Of a stretch of 64,000 bases of DNA, positions 27,319 through 35,901 are shown one piece after another. This DNA is from Aquamicrobium sp. Lineage in GTDB: Bacteria; Pseudomonadota; Alphaproteobacteria; Rhizobiales; Rhizobiaceae. Location of the stretch: contig JAHHDT010000003.1 in NCBI GenBank assembly GCA_019739225.1, positions 124,001 through 188,000 of the forward strand, written 5' to 3'. Below the pieces are notes generated by a model. That model did no database searches. It was not told the DNA's origin and saw only the letters and a program-made list of their open reading frames with translations. The number at the start of each line of letters is the position of its first letter. Position 1 is the stretch's first letter. Position numbers and translations under genes: made by a program.

Positions 27319-28071
27319 TCAGTCTTCCGGTTCCGGTGGCTGCTCGGTCGCCGCGGTATTCTGATAGGCGGCGTCGGTCAGGCGACCCAGCACCTGAAGA
27401 TAGGCGACCAGCGCGTCCATCTCGGTGACCTGCGTGGCGACGCCGTCGAAGGCGCTGACGGTGGTCTCTTCGCCATAGCGCTCGGTCACGCCGGAAGCGA
27501 AATCGGTGTCCGGGGTCGCCTGGCCGTAGGCGTCGCGCGCGGCGTTCTCCACCATCTCGTCGGTGTAGGGCACGCCCAACGATTGCTGTGCCGCGAGATG
27601 CATCGGCAGGTCTTTTGTTTTGAGTGGCGTGCGCCCCAGCCAGCGATAGGCTGGCATGTTGGATTCGGGCACCACGTCGCGCGGATTGTTAAGATGCGCC
27701 ACGTGCCAGAAGTCCGAATACTTGCCGCCGACGCGGGCGAGGTCCGGGCCGGTCCGTTTCGAGCCCCACAGCATCGGGCGGTCGTACTGTGACTCGACCG
27801 CCAACGAGTAGGGTCCGTATCGCTCGACCTCGTCGCGCAGCGTCCTGATCATCTGGCTGTGGCAGGCGTAGCAGCCCTCGCGGACGTAGATGTTGCGCCC
27901 AGCCAGTTCGAGCGGCGTGTACATCCGCATGTCGGGGGCTTCCTCGACGGTCTCATCGATTGTGAATAGCGGCGCGATCTCGACGATGCCGCCAACGCTG
28001 GCTGCCGCGATGATGGCGAGAACGAAGCCGATGGCCGAGCGCTCGAGCTTGCGATGGAAGAGTTCAGGCAT
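27319..28071 (-). CDS. ccoO: Cbb3 oxidase monohaem cytochrome c subunit
   Basis: A 250-residue subunit II. It has one N-terminal span (IGFVLAIIAAASVGGIVEI), then the CcoO block YTPLELAGRNIYVREGCYACHSQMIRTLRDEVERYG with the single CxxCH. Conserved SQYDRPMLWGSKRTGPDLARVGGKYSDFWH follows, and the C-terminus has MDALVAYLQVLG. It starts three bases after the ccoN stop. Intact and standard. Confidence 0.97.
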   Translation of the reverse strand: MPELFHRKLERSAIGFVLAIIAAASVGGIVEIAPLFTIDETVEEAPDMRMYTPLELAGRNIYVREGCYACHSQMIRTLRDEVERYGPYSLAVESQYDRPMLWGSKRTGPDLARVGGKYSDFWHVAHLNNPRDVVPESNMPAYRWLGRTPLKTKDLPMHLAAQQSLGVPYTDEMVENAARDAYGQATPDTDFASGVTERYGEETTVSAFDGVATQVTEMDALVAYLQVLGRLTDAAYQNTAATEQPPEPED

Positions 28072-28074
28072 CGG

Positions 28075-29712
28075 TCATTCTCCCGGCACGGCCGCTGGCT
28101 GGACAGGCGCGTCGGAGCGCGTGGCGGCGAGCGGGGCAGCCCTGACTGTCATCCAGATGTTGTAGCAGCCCACGATCGCGCCGATCAGGAACAGCAGGCC
28201 GCCGAAGGCGCGGGCGATATAGTAGGGGTACATGGCGACCAGGCTGTCGACGAAGGAATAGGCGAGCGCGCCTTCCTCCGTGTAGGTCCTCCACATCAGC
28301 CCTTGGATGATGCCCGAGTTCCACATCGCGAAGACGTAGATCAGGGTTCCCGCGATCGCGAGCCAGAAGTGGACCTCTATCAGCGTTGCCGAATACATGC
28401 GCTCGCGCTTCCACAGGCTCGGCACCAGCGTGTAGAGCGAGCCGAAGGTGATGAGCGCCACCCAGCCCAGCGCCCCTGCATGGACGTGACCGACGGTCCA
28501 GTCCGTGTAATGGCTGAGCGAGTTGACGGGGCGAATCGCCATGAACGATCCCTCGAAGGTCGAAAGCCCGTAGAACACGGCCGCAGCCATCATGAAGCGC
28601 AGCGTCGCGTCGTCCCGCACCCGATGCCAGGCTCCGTTAAGGGTCAGCAGGGCATTGCCCGCCGACGCCCAGGACGGAACCAGCAGCATCACCGAAAAGG
28701 TCATGCCCAGCGTCTGCACCCAGTGTGGCAGGGCGGTATAGTGCAGGTGGTGCGAGCCCGCCCACATGTAGAAGAAGGTGATGCCCCAGAAGCTGAGGAT
28801 CGACAGGCGGTAAGAGAAGATCGGTCGCTGCGCCCGCACGGGCAGGTAGTAGTAGAGCATGCCGAGGAAGCCCGCCGTCAGGAAGAAGGCAACGGCGTTG
28901 TGCCCGTACCACCACTGGACCATCGCGTCCTGCACGCCCGGCCAGATCGTGTAGCTTTTGGCATGCCCCCAGGAGATCGGGACCGCCAGGTTGTTCACGA
29001 TGTGAAGGATGGCAACGACCAGGATGAAGGCCATGAAGTACCAGTTGGCGACATAGATGTGCGGTTCCTTCCTCCGCGCGATCGTCGCGATGTAAAGGAC
29101 GAAGTAGGTCACCCAGACGATGACCAGCCACAAGTCGGCGTACCACTCGGCCTCGGCATATTCCTTGGACTGGGTCACGCCTAGGAGGTAGCCGGAAACG
29201 GCCAGCAAACAGAACAGGTTGAAGCCTAGCAGCACGAACCAGGGGCTGACCTGTCCCGCTAGCCTCGCACGCGATGTCCGCTGGACGACGTGGAATGAGG
29301 TCGCGATCAGCGCATTGCCGCCGAAGCCGAAGATCACGCCGGTAGTGTGGGTCGGACGAAGCCGACCAAAGGAGGACCATGCCGCGTCGAAGGCAAGGTC
29401 GGGCCAGGCCAACTGGGCAGCAACCCAGACACCCATGAACATGCCGAACACGGCCCAGGCCATCGAAAGCACGATGCCGACCTTGATCGGATCGTCGTAG
29501 TAGGAAGCGGCCCGATCCTCGGTTGGTTCAGGGCCATAGAATGAAGAAAGGACCAGAAAGAGCAGCCCGCCCGCGAACAACATGATAATCACGCCATGTA
29601 CGCCCAGCGTGTCCGATCGACCGAGTATGGCGAATGCAACTCCAGCAACAGCAAGGGCAAGAAGGATGATGGCGGCGTTCTGCCGTTCGCTGGATGTGAG
29701 CTGTTCGATCAT
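28075..29712 (-). CDS. ccoN: Cbb3 oxidase catalytic subunit I
   Basis: A 545-residue haem-copper oxidase subunit with about twelve spans. The low-spin haem ligand region is RPTHTTGVIFGFGGNA. CuB histidines are in WWYGHNAVAFF and GSHHLHYTALP. The haem-proximal histidines are in TDWTVGHVHAGALGW. This high-affinity C-type oxidase reduces oxygen to water under microoxic conditions. Only 31 bases separate it from the upstream nsrR stop, leaving little room for a separate promoter, so it is probably cotranscribed with trHb and nsrR. Confidence 0.97.
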   Translation of the reverse strand: MIEQLTSSERQNAAIILLALAVAGVAFAILGRSDTLGVHGVIIMLFAGGLLFLVLSSFYGPEPTEDRAASYYDDPIKVGIVLSMAWAVFGMFMGVWVAAQLAWPDLAFDAAWSSFGRLRPTHTTGVIFGFGGNALIATSFHVVQRTSRARLAGQVSPWFVLLGFNLFCLLAVSGYLLGVTQSKEYAEAEWYADLWLVIVWVTYFVLYIATIARRKEPHIYVANWYFMAFILVVAILHIVNNLAVPISWGHAKSYTIWPGVQDAMVQWWYGHNAVAFFLTAGFLGMLYYYLPVRAQRPIFSYRLSILSFWGITFFYMWAGSHHLHYTALPHWVQTLGMTFSVMLLVPSWASAGNALLTLNGAWHRVRDDATLRFMMAAAVFYGLSTFEGSFMAIRPVNSLSHYTDWTVGHVHAGALGWVALITFGSLYTLVPSLWKRERMYSATLIEVHFWLAIAGTLIYVFAMWNSGIIQGLMWRTYTEEGALAYSFVDSLVAMYPYYIARAFGGLLFLIGAIVGCYNIWMTVRAAPLAATRSDAPVQPAAVPGE

Positions 29713-29743
29713 ATTGTCTCCATCCTGTACCGGATAACCTGCC

Positions 29744-30199
29744 TCATGCGGCCCTGGGGGGGTTCGAGGCTGTTTCCAACAACCCCGCGAGCAATGTTCG
29801 ATTTGCTACGATATCCGCCACAGTATAGGCATCGAACACCGCGAGGAAAGCTTCAACTGCCTTGCCGACGATGCCTTGCAACCTGCACGCTGGCGATATC
29901 ACGCACGTCCCGCCATCCGGCCGCTGACATTCCACCAACGCGAATCCGTCCTCTGTCCTTCGCACGACATCGCCAAGGCTAATGTCCTCAGGCCGCTGGG
30001 CCAGGGCAATGCCTCCTAACCGGCCTCGGGTCGTCCTGACGTAGCCGAGGCGCCCGAGATTCAACGCGACCTTCAGAAGGTGATTACGTGAGAGGCCGTA
30101 GGCAACGGCGACATCGGACACCGTCGTGGATCGTCCTTCGCGCAACGCGAGGAAGATCAGCATGCGCAATGAATAGTCGGTGTAGAGGGTCAGTTTCAT
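29744..30199 (-). CDS. nsrR: Rrf2-family NO-responsive repressor NsrR
   Basis: A 151-residue Rrf2 protein beginning MKLTLYTDYSLRMLIFLALRE, the NsrR-specific opening. The winged helix includes LSRNHLLKVALNLGRLGYVRTTRGRLGG. The cluster Cys are Cys91, Cys99 and Cys105 (VECQRPDGGTC and SPACRL), the pattern that holds an NO-sensitive Fe-S cluster. It normally represses NO-detoxifying genes until NO destroys the cluster. It sits between the membrane gene and ccoN, so it probably autoregulates the whole array. Confidence 0.93.
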   Translation of the reverse strand: MKLTLYTDYSLRMLIFLALREGRSTTVSDVAVAYGLSRNHLLKVALNLGRLGYVRTTRGRLGGIALAQRPEDISLGDVVRRTEDGFALVECQRPDGGTCVISPACRLQGIVGKAVEAFLAVFDAYTVADIVANRTLLAGLLETASNPPRAA

Positions 30200-30202
30200 C
30201 GC

Positions 30203-30682
30203 TTATTCCATGCTCGGCTGGGGCTTGTCCCGCCAACCTAACCTGAATAGTGCGACCAATGCGACCGCAGCTAACGCAGTTGCCTTGGTCGCTTCCAGCG
30301 TCGCGTAAAGCAAATGATGGCCGGAGGGCGGCATCGGCCGCCCCGCAAGAGCAGCATCGACACGGGCGTCGAGGGCAGGCAGCAGCCAAAGCGCCTGCGT
30401 CAGAACGATTAGAACGGCAGCTGAAGACAGCACCACCTCCGCACGTGGTGCTCTTGGAATGAAAGTGGCTATGACGAGGAACACAGAAAGACCCCACTCC
30501 ACCTTTGAAAAGGCGGCAAAGGTTACTCGTCCCACCTCAAGTGCCGTGGCGAGCGCCAGTGAAGGAGCCTGGAACTTAATAGGCGTCGCAAGGAACGAAA
30601 CGCCAATGAGCATGCCCAACCAGGCTATTGCCACAAAGGCGGCTACGGCGTCGGGAAAAGGATCGGTGGAGCGAAGGGGCAT
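30203..30682 (-). CDS. Membrane protein between trHb and nsrR
   Basis: A 159-residue protein with four predicted spans (AVAAFVAIAWLGMLIGVSFLA; WGLSVFLVIATFI; VVLSSAAVLIVLTQALWLLP; TALAAVALVALFRLGW). The pattern ATPIKFQAP and a HHLLYATLE segment before the last span resemble small uncharacterised membrane proteins that accompany nsrR in alphaproteobacteria. The ATG at 30682 lies one base after the trHb stop and four bases separate its own stop from nsrR, so it is tightly coupled. Function unknown; a role in NO or oxygen stress is inferred from place. Confidence 0.75.
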   Translation of the reverse strand: MPLRSTDPFPDAVAAFVAIAWLGMLIGVSFLATPIKFQAPSLALATALEVGRVTFAAFSKVEWGLSVFLVIATFIPRAPRAEVVLSSAAVLIVLTQALWLLPALDARVDAALAGRPMPPSGHHLLYATLEATKATALAAVALVALFRLGWRDKPQPSME

Positions 30683-30683
30683 C

Positions 30684-31130
30684 TTAGCTCTCCGTGGGTG
30701 ACGTGCCGGTCGCCGAAAGTCGATAGAACATTGCAAGCTTTAGGCTCTGGGCGATGCGCTCGGCGCGCTCGACAAAGACGGCGGCGACCTCCGGCTCGCA
30801 AAGTTCGGTTGCCGTCTGTTTGAAAATGCCGAGCCATATACCGAAGTCCTCCTCCCGCACCTGTTTCAGTTTGAGATGAGCTGGAACCGGTCTGCCGCTG
30901 TAAGCGCCGTTCTTCAGGATCACCGAGCACCAGAAATCGGTCATTTTCTCCAGGTGCGATTCCCAGTCGCCCTTGATCTCTGCAGCGAAGATCGGGCCCA
31001 GGCGGCTATCGGCGCGCACCCGGGAATAGAAGTCCCGGACGAGCGCGCCGATGAAGGGACGGTCTATGAGCGGATGCGTGAGCGGCTGCTCAGGCTGGGG
31101 GCGGACGGCGTCGCTTTCGGCGGGAATCAA
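30684..31130 (-). CDS. Group III truncated haemoglobin
   Basis: A 148-residue globin of the 2-on-2 type, group III. Landmarks are IGALVRDFYSRVRADSRLGPIFAAEI, WESHLEKMTDFWCSVILKNGAYSGRPVPAHLKL with the proximal His in PAHLKL, and FGIWLGIFKQTATEL with the distal-pocket Trp. Such proteins bind O2 and NO; many work in NO dioxygenation or sulfur-related stress. It is the first gene of the minus-strand array leading to nsrR and ccoNOQP. A 23-bp palindrome lies just upstream (31145-31167). Confidence 0.9.
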   Translation of the reverse strand: MIPAESDAVRPQPEQPLTHPLIDRPFIGALVRDFYSRVRADSRLGPIFAAEIKGDWESHLEKMTDFWCSVILKNGAYSGRPVPAHLKLKQVREEDFGIWLGIFKQTATELCEPEVAAVFVERAERIAQSLKLAMFYRLSATGTSPTES

Positions 31131-31144
31131 GTGCGGTCACCAAT

Positions 31145-31167
31145 AAGTGGCATCTCTTTAGCCACTT
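31145..31167. promoter_or_regulatory. 23-bp palindrome, candidate NsrR operator
   Basis: AAGTGGC at 31145-31151 and GCCACTT at 31161-31167 are perfect inverse complements with a nine-base AT-rich spacer. The total of 23 bp equals the span of known NsrR sites (two 11-bp halves around a centre), though the sequence differs from the gammaproteobacterial consensus. It lies 14 bases upstream of the trHb start, in the region shared with the divergent DUF1858 gene. NsrR is encoded in the same array, so autoregulation is the simplest reading. Confidence 0.5.
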
Positions 31168-31308
31168 TTACGAACCAGATTCCCTGATCGCAAGTGCGCT
31201 GATGTCGCGGCCTTCCGTGCAACGTGGCGTACCGTCGATTTGTTTGTGCCTGCGCAAAGTCCGGAAACCACCGAGCTGGTCATATGGCGTTCTTTGGAGG
31301 TGCTTGAT

Positions 31309-31566
31309 GTGAAACCACCACTGACGATCGACCCGGAGATGACGGTCGACGAGATCATGCGGCGATGGCCTGCCACGATGCGAGTGTTCATTCGAAACCG
31401 GATGCTGTGCATTGGCTGCCCGATCGGCGTGTTCCACAACCTGACGGACGCGTGTAACGCGCACCGCCTCGATGAGGAGACCATCTCGCAGGAGCTTCTC
31501 GCGGCCATGAAGAGCGACGACTTGGTGAGCGGGCCGTCGGTGTTCGAAACAACCGGAGCGATGTGA
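31309..31566 (+). CDS. DUF1858 small Cys protein
   Basis: An 85-residue protein starting at GTG 31309, chosen because GGAGGTG lies six bases upstream and the domain then begins at once (VKPPLTIDPEMTVDEIMRRWP). It matches the DUF1858 disulfide domain, with CIGCPIG near residue 45. A longer frame from TTG 31240 has no comparable site. Family members occur with hybrid-cluster proteins and NO-related genes. It starts a plus-strand run with DUF6455 and DUF6544 genes, divergent from trHb. Confidence 0.8.
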   Translation: MKPPLTIDPEMTVDEIMRRWPATMRVFIRNRMLCIGCPIGVFHNLTDACNAHRLDEETISQELLAAMKSDDLVSGPSVFETTGAM

Positions 31567-31570
31567 GACG

Positions 31571-31828
31571 ATGAACATCATTGGACGGGTGCAAACGAGG
31601 TTGGATCAGGCCGGCGAGGTCATGGAGCGGGGCCGCGTCAACATGGCAGAAGGCGGTATCGCTGCCGAAAACGACATGCGAAACGCGTTCTGGCGCTGCG
31701 TTCTTTGCCGCCGTGGCGACGACTGCCGCGACTGGCTGGCCGCAGGGCGAACCGACATTCCCGACTTCTGCCCCAACCGGGGCATCTATGTGAAGTATTC
31801 CCGGCGGGAAGGCGGCCACGAGGCGTAG
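31571..31828 (+). CDS. DUF6455 small cysteine protein
   Basis: An 85-residue soluble protein. The DUF6455-type pattern is AFWRCVLCRRGDDCRDWLAAGRTDIPDFCPNRG, with four Cys spaced as a likely metal or redox site. It begins five bases after the DUF1858 stop, so the two are coupled. Function unknown, though partnership with the neighbouring Cys protein is plausible. Confidence 0.75.
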   Translation: MNIIGRVQTRLDQAGEVMERGRVNMAEGGIAAENDMRNAFWRCVLCRRGDDCRDWLAAGRTDIPDFCPNRGIYVKYSRREGGHEA

Positions 31829-31889
31829 GTTGCTTGACCTGCGGCGATGATGCTTCTCTGGAAGCTCCGCAGGACCAAAAGGCAGACCG

Positions 31890-32753
31890 ATGGGCATTTT
31901 GGCAGGGATCGCCTGGACAGCGTTGGCAGTTGGGATCGCCGCGGCAGTGGCGCTGTCGGCGCTGCGCGTTTCCGATCAGCGGCACGCTGAAACCGTATGG
32001 AAGGCGCTGTGGGTCGAGGCGAAGCAGGATGCGGCAGAATTCGATCCCGCCATTGTTGACGGACTGCCAGAGCCCGCCCGACGCTTCTTTCTCTATACGA
32101 TCGGCGAAGGCGTTCCTCTTCGGACCGTCGCGGAGATCGAAATGGAAGGTGAGATCGGCCTGGGCGACAGGTTCGACCCTCGCTATCTCGCCATGAGGGG
32201 CCATCAGGTCATCGCACCCCCGCATGGATTCGTCTGGAAGCTGGAAGCGGGATCAGGGATGATGTCCATGGCAGGGTCGGACGGTTTCGCCGGCTCGCGA
32301 TCGTGGGTCCGATTCTGGCTCCTGAAATTTCTCCCGGTCGTGCGAAAAGGAGGCAATCCCGACCACGTCCGGTCGGCGTTCGGACGGGTCGTCGCGGAAT
32401 CCGTGTTTTTCGCGCCGGCCGCACTGCTGCCTGGCAAAGGAGTCGAATGGGAAGCCGTTAGCCCGGATACGGCTCGCGCCACGGTCATCTATCGCGACAT
32501 GGTCCCGTCGGTCGCCGTTTCCGTGGACGAGGAAGGACGGCCCCACACGGTCGTCATTCCTCGGTGGAGCAGCGCCAACTTCGAGAAGAGTTACCGGGTC
32601 CAGCCTTTCGGGGGCAGGCTCTCCGAGTTCCGCTCATTTGAGGGTTACATGCTGCCGACGCGGATCGAAGGAGGAAATTTCATCGGCACGCCGGATTATT
32701 TCCCATTTTATCGAGCCCACGTGCTCAGCATCAGATTTACGGAAGAGTCCTGA
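31890..32753 (+). CDS. DUF6544-like membrane-anchored protein
   Basis: A 287-residue protein with one N-terminal span (GILAGIAWTALAVGIAAAVALSAL). A soluble domain then shows LPEPARRFFLYTIGEGVPLRTVAEIEMEGEIGLGD, MRGHQVIAPPHGFVWKLEAG, SRSWVRFWLLKFLPVV and PTRIEGGNFIGTPDYFPFYRAHV. This combination matches the DUF6544 (also DUF6920) family by memory. No activity is known. It lies 61 bases after DUF6455, convergent with nnrR. Confidence 0.7.
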   Translation: MGILAGIAWTALAVGIAAAVALSALRVSDQRHAETVWKALWVEAKQDAAEFDPAIVDGLPEPARRFFLYTIGEGVPLRTVAEIEMEGEIGLGDRFDPRYLAMRGHQVIAPPHGFVWKLEAGSGMMSMAGSDGFAGSRSWVRFWLLKFLPVVRKGGNPDHVRSAFGRVVAESVFFAPAALLPGKGVEWEAVSPDTARATVIYRDMVPSVAVSVDEEGRPHTVVIPRWSSANFEKSYRVQPFGGRLSEFRSFEGYMLPTRIEGGNFIGTPDYFPFYRAHVLSIRFTEES

Positions 32754-32780
32754 CTGCCGCAGGCGGACGGCGACCGAGGC

Positions 32781-33479
32781 TTACTTCCTGCGCCGGTTCT
32801 CGGCCACGACCATGAGGCCGTGCGGATTCGTCACGACGACCCGCTGGCGCCCGCCCTTCACGAGACCTTCATCTTCCCAGGCGCTGAGCAGCCTGCTTAC
32901 CGTATGCAGGGTTGTTCCCGTCATCTCGGCGATGTCTTGCCTCGTGATCGGGAAATCGATCTCGATTCCCTGTTCGGTCTTCCTGCCGGACTGGCTGACG
33001 ATCCGCAGCAGGGCATGCGCGATCCGCTGCTCCACCTGCTGCGTCGACATCTCCATGACCTGCGCCTGCGTCTCCTGCAGCCGCGACCCGATCGTTTGGT
33101 ACGCATTCGTGGCGAAGGAGGGGACGCTGGCCTGGAGGTCCGGCCATGCCGCGTTCGGCCAGGTGAGAACGACGCAGTCGACCGCGGCGACTGCGGACGC
33201 TGGATAGGTGTTCCGCCCCATCGCCACGGCGATCCCGAACAGTTCGCCCTCGTTGATATAGCGCGCGATGACCTGATGGCCTTCTGGCGAGGTACGAACA
33301 ACCCTGATGTGCCCGGCCAGCAGCAGGAAGAAGGAGGCCGCTTCCGTTCCCTGCGAGAAGACTTCGGAATCCTTCGGAAAGCGCGATGACCGCGCCCGGG
33401 CCAGCGCGGCGTCGAGTCCGGGGCCGTCGAGACCTGCAAAAGCGGGCAGTCCGGCGATAAGGCTCCTGTCCAGCGTCAT
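32781..33479 (-). CDS. nnrR: Crp/Fnr-family NO regulator NnrR-like
   Basis: A 232-residue Crp/Fnr protein. A cNMP-type effector domain ([42 protein letters not shown]) is followed by the dimerisation helix and a winged HTH ([30 protein letters not shown]). It lacks the N-terminal Cys cluster of FNR, as NnrR/DNR proteins do. These activate denitrification genes when NO is present. The ATG at 33479 opens the family-length protein; a longer upstream frame crosses into pseudoazurin. It is divergent from pseudoazurin with a palindromic site between. Confidence 0.88.
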   Translation of the reverse strand: MTLDRSLIAGLPAFAGLDGPGLDAALARARSSRFPKDSEVFSQGTEAASFFLLLAGHIRVVRTSPEGHQVIARYINEGELFGIAVAMGRNTYPASAVAAVDCVVLTWPNAAWPDLQASVPSFATNAYQTIGSRLQETQAQVMEMSTQQVEQRIAHALLRIVSQSGRKTEQGIEIDFPITRQDIAEMTGTTLHTVSRLLSAWEDEGLVKGGRQRVVVTNPHGLMVVAENRRRK

Positions 33480-33531
33480 CCTGATTTGCCCGCGGTCTCC
33501 AGCATTGTTGCCGTTACGGTTTCTAGTCGCA

Positions 33532-33549
33532 GTTTGCTCTGGCGCAAAC
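33532..33549. promoter_or_regulatory. Crp/Fnr-type (NnrR) box
   Basis: GTTTGC at 33532-33537, six spacer bases, and GCAAAC at 33544-33549 form a perfect 6-6-6 palindrome fitting TTGC-N6-GCAA. It lies between nnrR (53 bases from its start) and pseudoazurin (72 bases from its start), so it could activate either or both. NnrR itself is the obvious ligand. Confidence 0.65.
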
Positions 33550-33620
33550 AGCACGCCGCTTGGGGAGGGTATCACCGATGCAACGGCGATTGCAGCCGGG
33601 CAACAAGAAAGGACAGTAAA

Positions 33621-34064
33621 ATGAAACGGATCATCGCAGCAATGGCGCTCGGTGCCGCGGTCATCGTCGCAGGCGCGGCAGGAGCGGCCGAGTTCGAGGT
33701 CATGATGCTGAACAAGGGCGAGAAGGGCACCATGGTCTTCGAGCCCGACTTCATCAAGGCGGCTCCAGGGGACACTATCCGCTTCGTGCCGACCGACAAG
33801 GGCCACAACGTCGAGACGATCAAGGGAATGCTTCCGGAGGGCGCGGAGGCCTTCAAGAGCAAGTTCAACGAGACTTTCGAGGTCACGCTGGCGGAGGAAG
33901 GGGTCTATGGCGTGAAGTGCACGCCGCACTACGCGATGGGCATGGTGGCTCTTATCGAAGTGGGCGAGCCCGTCAACGTCGAGGATGCCAAGGCGGTGAA
34001 GCAGACGGGCAAGGCGAAGACGGTGTTCGCCGAGCTGTTCGGCCAGGTGGTCGCCGCCAAGTAG
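33621..34064 (+). CDS. Pseudoazurin
   Basis: A 147-residue periplasmic type 1 copper protein. A signal peptide covers residues 1-23. Copper ligands are His62 (KGHNVET), Cys100, His103 and Met108 ([10 protein letters not shown]). It shuttles single electrons from the bc1 complex to NirK. AGGA precedes the ATG at 33621. It probably responds to NnrR through the box at 33532-33549. Confidence 0.95.
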   Translation: MKRIIAAMALGAAVIVAGAAGAAEFEVMMLNKGEKGTMVFEPDFIKAAPGDTIRFVPTDKGHNVETIKGMLPEGAEAFKSKFNETFEVTLAEEGVYGVKCTPHYAMGMVALIEVGEPVNVEDAKAVKQTGKAKTVFAELFGQVVAAK

Positions 34065-34120
34065 GCGTGAATGCTTGACCAATGCCCGGACGTCGAGGGG
34101 TCCGGGCCAGGAGGCGAACG

Positions 34121-34627
34121 ATGCCCAGCCCGAATGGACAGTTAGCCCGCGCGAACGGCCCAGATGCGCAGAGGCACGACTCCGCGATGATGCGGGAGAC
34201 ATCGCGACAGTATGAACGCTGCCATCCGGACGACACCTTCGCCGATCTGGTGCGCCGGTCTTCCTTCTCGAAGGAGGACCGGCGACTACTTGAGGACTGG
34301 CTCGTTGCGACGGCCTCGCACGCGGGTCGGCCGATGGCTGAGGCCCACTTGCCTGTCATTTTCGAGGACGGCGGGGCGACCGTCGACGCCGCACTGGTGG
34401 CGGAAGGGCTTCGGCTACGCCCCGACGCCGTTCCCTCGATGCTCCGCGACGGATCCATCACCTCCCGCTTCGAACGCGGCACTGGCGAGGATGACGGGCG
34501 GGTCCGCCTGACGTTCTGGCACGGGAACCTGAGATTGCGGGTCGTCGTAGACCGGGCCGGGCAGGTGCTTCAGCGCCTGAGGCTGGACTATGGAAGGCCG
34601 AGGCCTATCCGATCGAATAAGGGATAG
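34121..34627 (+). CDS. DUF6522 family protein
   Basis: A 168-residue soluble protein. The C-terminal 90 residues match DUF6522: LPVIFEDGGATVDAALVAEGLRLRPDAVPSMLRDGSITSRFERGTGEDDGRVRLTFWHG. AGGAGG lies seven bases before the ATG at 34121. This family is common next to denitrification genes, yet its function is unknown. It follows pseudoazurin by 56 bases and converges with napC. Confidence 0.8.
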   Translation: MPSPNGQLARANGPDAQRHDSAMMRETSRQYERCHPDDTFADLVRRSSFSKEDRRLLEDWLVATASHAGRPMAEAHLPVIFEDGGATVDAALVAEGLRLRPDAVPSMLRDGSITSRFERGTGEDDGRVRLTFWHGNLRLRVVVDRAGQVLQRLRLDYGRPRPIRSNKG

Positions 34628-34653
34628 GAAGGCTAGGGACGCCTACTCAGCGG

Positions 34654-35427
34654 CTATTCCGGCGGAGCTGGTTCCGCCCTGGGTAGAGCATCCGAATGCA
34701 TGGACATCGCGGACAGCTCTCCGTCGGGGCTCCACATGGTTGGATGCGGGGAACGGGCCAGCCGCTCCAGCCTGTCGAACACAGACGCCTCCGGCAGTTC
34801 CTCGCCCTGGAGCTCAGGCGGAACCTTCCAGCCCGGATCGACCCCTTCCATATTCGGTAGCTCGTGCGCGATGCCCTTATGGCAGTCGATGCAGGTCGCT
34901 TCGCCGGAAAGGAGGTAGCGCGTATGGATCGTCGCGGCCCTCTCCGTCTGCTTGGACAGATCCATCGCCACCGACGAATGGCAGTTGCGGCACTCTAGGC
35001 TGTCGTTGGCCTTCAGCCGCGCCCACTCGTGCTGGGCGAGCTCGAGGCGATGGTCGAGGAACTTGCGGCGCGTGTTGATGGTGCCGAATATCTTGCCCCA
35101 GACCTCCTTCGATGCCTGCATCTTGCGGGCGATCTTGTCGGTCCATTCATGCGGCACGTGGCAGTCGGGACAGGACGCGCGAACGCCGGAACGGTTAGAG
35201 AAGTGGACGGTGCGCGTCAGCTCCTCGTAGACGTTGTTTTCCATCTCGTGGCAGGAGATGCAGAACTCCTCCGTGTTCGTCAGTTCCAGGGCAGTATTGA
35301 ACGCGCCCCAGAAGATCACCCCACCAAGGAAGCCGCCCAGCGTCAGGAAGCCTAGGCTGAGCGTCGCGGCCGGGGTCGCGACGATGCGCCACGCGGAGGC
35401 GACCAACGCCTTTAGGCGTGGCCACAT
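34654..35427 (-). CDS. napC: Tetrahaem cytochrome c quinol dehydrogenase NapC
   Basis: A 257-residue membrane-anchored cytochrome. One N-terminal span ([25 protein letters not shown]) is followed by four haem-binding CxxCH motifs: CISCH, CPDCH, CRNCH and CIDCH. It oxidises quinol and feeds NapAB. The start abuts the napB stop. The C-terminal 40 residues are Pro-rich and more variable. Complete. Confidence 0.95.
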   Translation of the reverse strand: MWPRLKALVASAWRIVATPAATLSLGFLTLGGFLGGVIFWGAFNTALELTNTEEFCISCHEMENNVYEELTRTVHFSNRSGVRASCPDCHVPHEWTDKIARKMQASKEVWGKIFGTINTRRKFLDHRLELAQHEWARLKANDSLECRNCHSSVAMDLSKQTERAATIHTRYLLSGEATCIDCHKGIAHELPNMEGVDPGWKVPPELQGEELPEASVFDRLERLARSPHPTMWSPDGELSAMSMHSDALPRAEPAPPE

Positions 35428-35901
35428 CTATTCGTCCCCCGCGTGGCCGACGCCCAGCTCGCTCATGTCGGTGAAAGTGTTGCCGATGAGCGGCGCGGTG
35501 TCCGCCTGGGGGACATGGCAGGCCGTGCAGAAGTACCGTCGCGGCGAGACGTCCGCGAGCATCTGGCCCTCCCGCGTCATGTAGTGCGTGACGCTGATCA
35601 TGGGCGCGCCCGAGCCTTCCGTGAACTCGCGCTTGTGGCATGACAGGCAGCGGTTCGTGTTGACGGAAAGCTGGTAGCCCTCGATCGAATGCGGAATCAC
35701 GGGAGGCTGATCCGGATAGGCCCGCATCCTGCGGATGTCGTCGACGGTCCATTTCGGGATTGGCCCTGCGGGCACTTCCTCCATCGGCTGGCCCGCCCCG
35801 GTGAGCGGCGGGACGACATCGGCGGTCATCTGGGCGAATGCCGCCGTGCCGGCGGCTATGGCGAGCACCGCGACGAGGATGGCGCGCACGCGGCGCTTCA
35901 C
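35428..35901 (-). CDS. napB: Periplasmic nitrate reductase dihaem subunit NapB
   Basis: A 157-residue exported cytochrome c. Signal peptide [23 protein letters not shown], then two CxxCH motifs (CLSCHK and CTACHV) with conserved [21 protein letters not shown] use the GTG at 35901, whose GTGA overlaps the napA stop and whose protein starts with a typical signal peptide. A longer frame from 35925 adds only eight residues. It passes electrons from NapC to NapA. Confidence 0.93.
   Translation of the reverse strand: MKRRVRAILVAVLAIAAGTAAFAQMTADVVPPLTGAGQPMEEVPAGPIPKWTVDDIRRMRAYPDQPPVIPHSIEGYQLSVNTNRCLSCHKREFTEGSGAPMISVTHYMTREGQMLADVSPRRYFCTACHVPQADTAPLIGNTFTDMSELGVGHAGDE

Noticed and set aside
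31170-31200. Possible FNR half-sites near GATCGCAAG before the DUF1858 gene
   Set aside because: Only one half of the palindrome fits; the other half has two mismatches.
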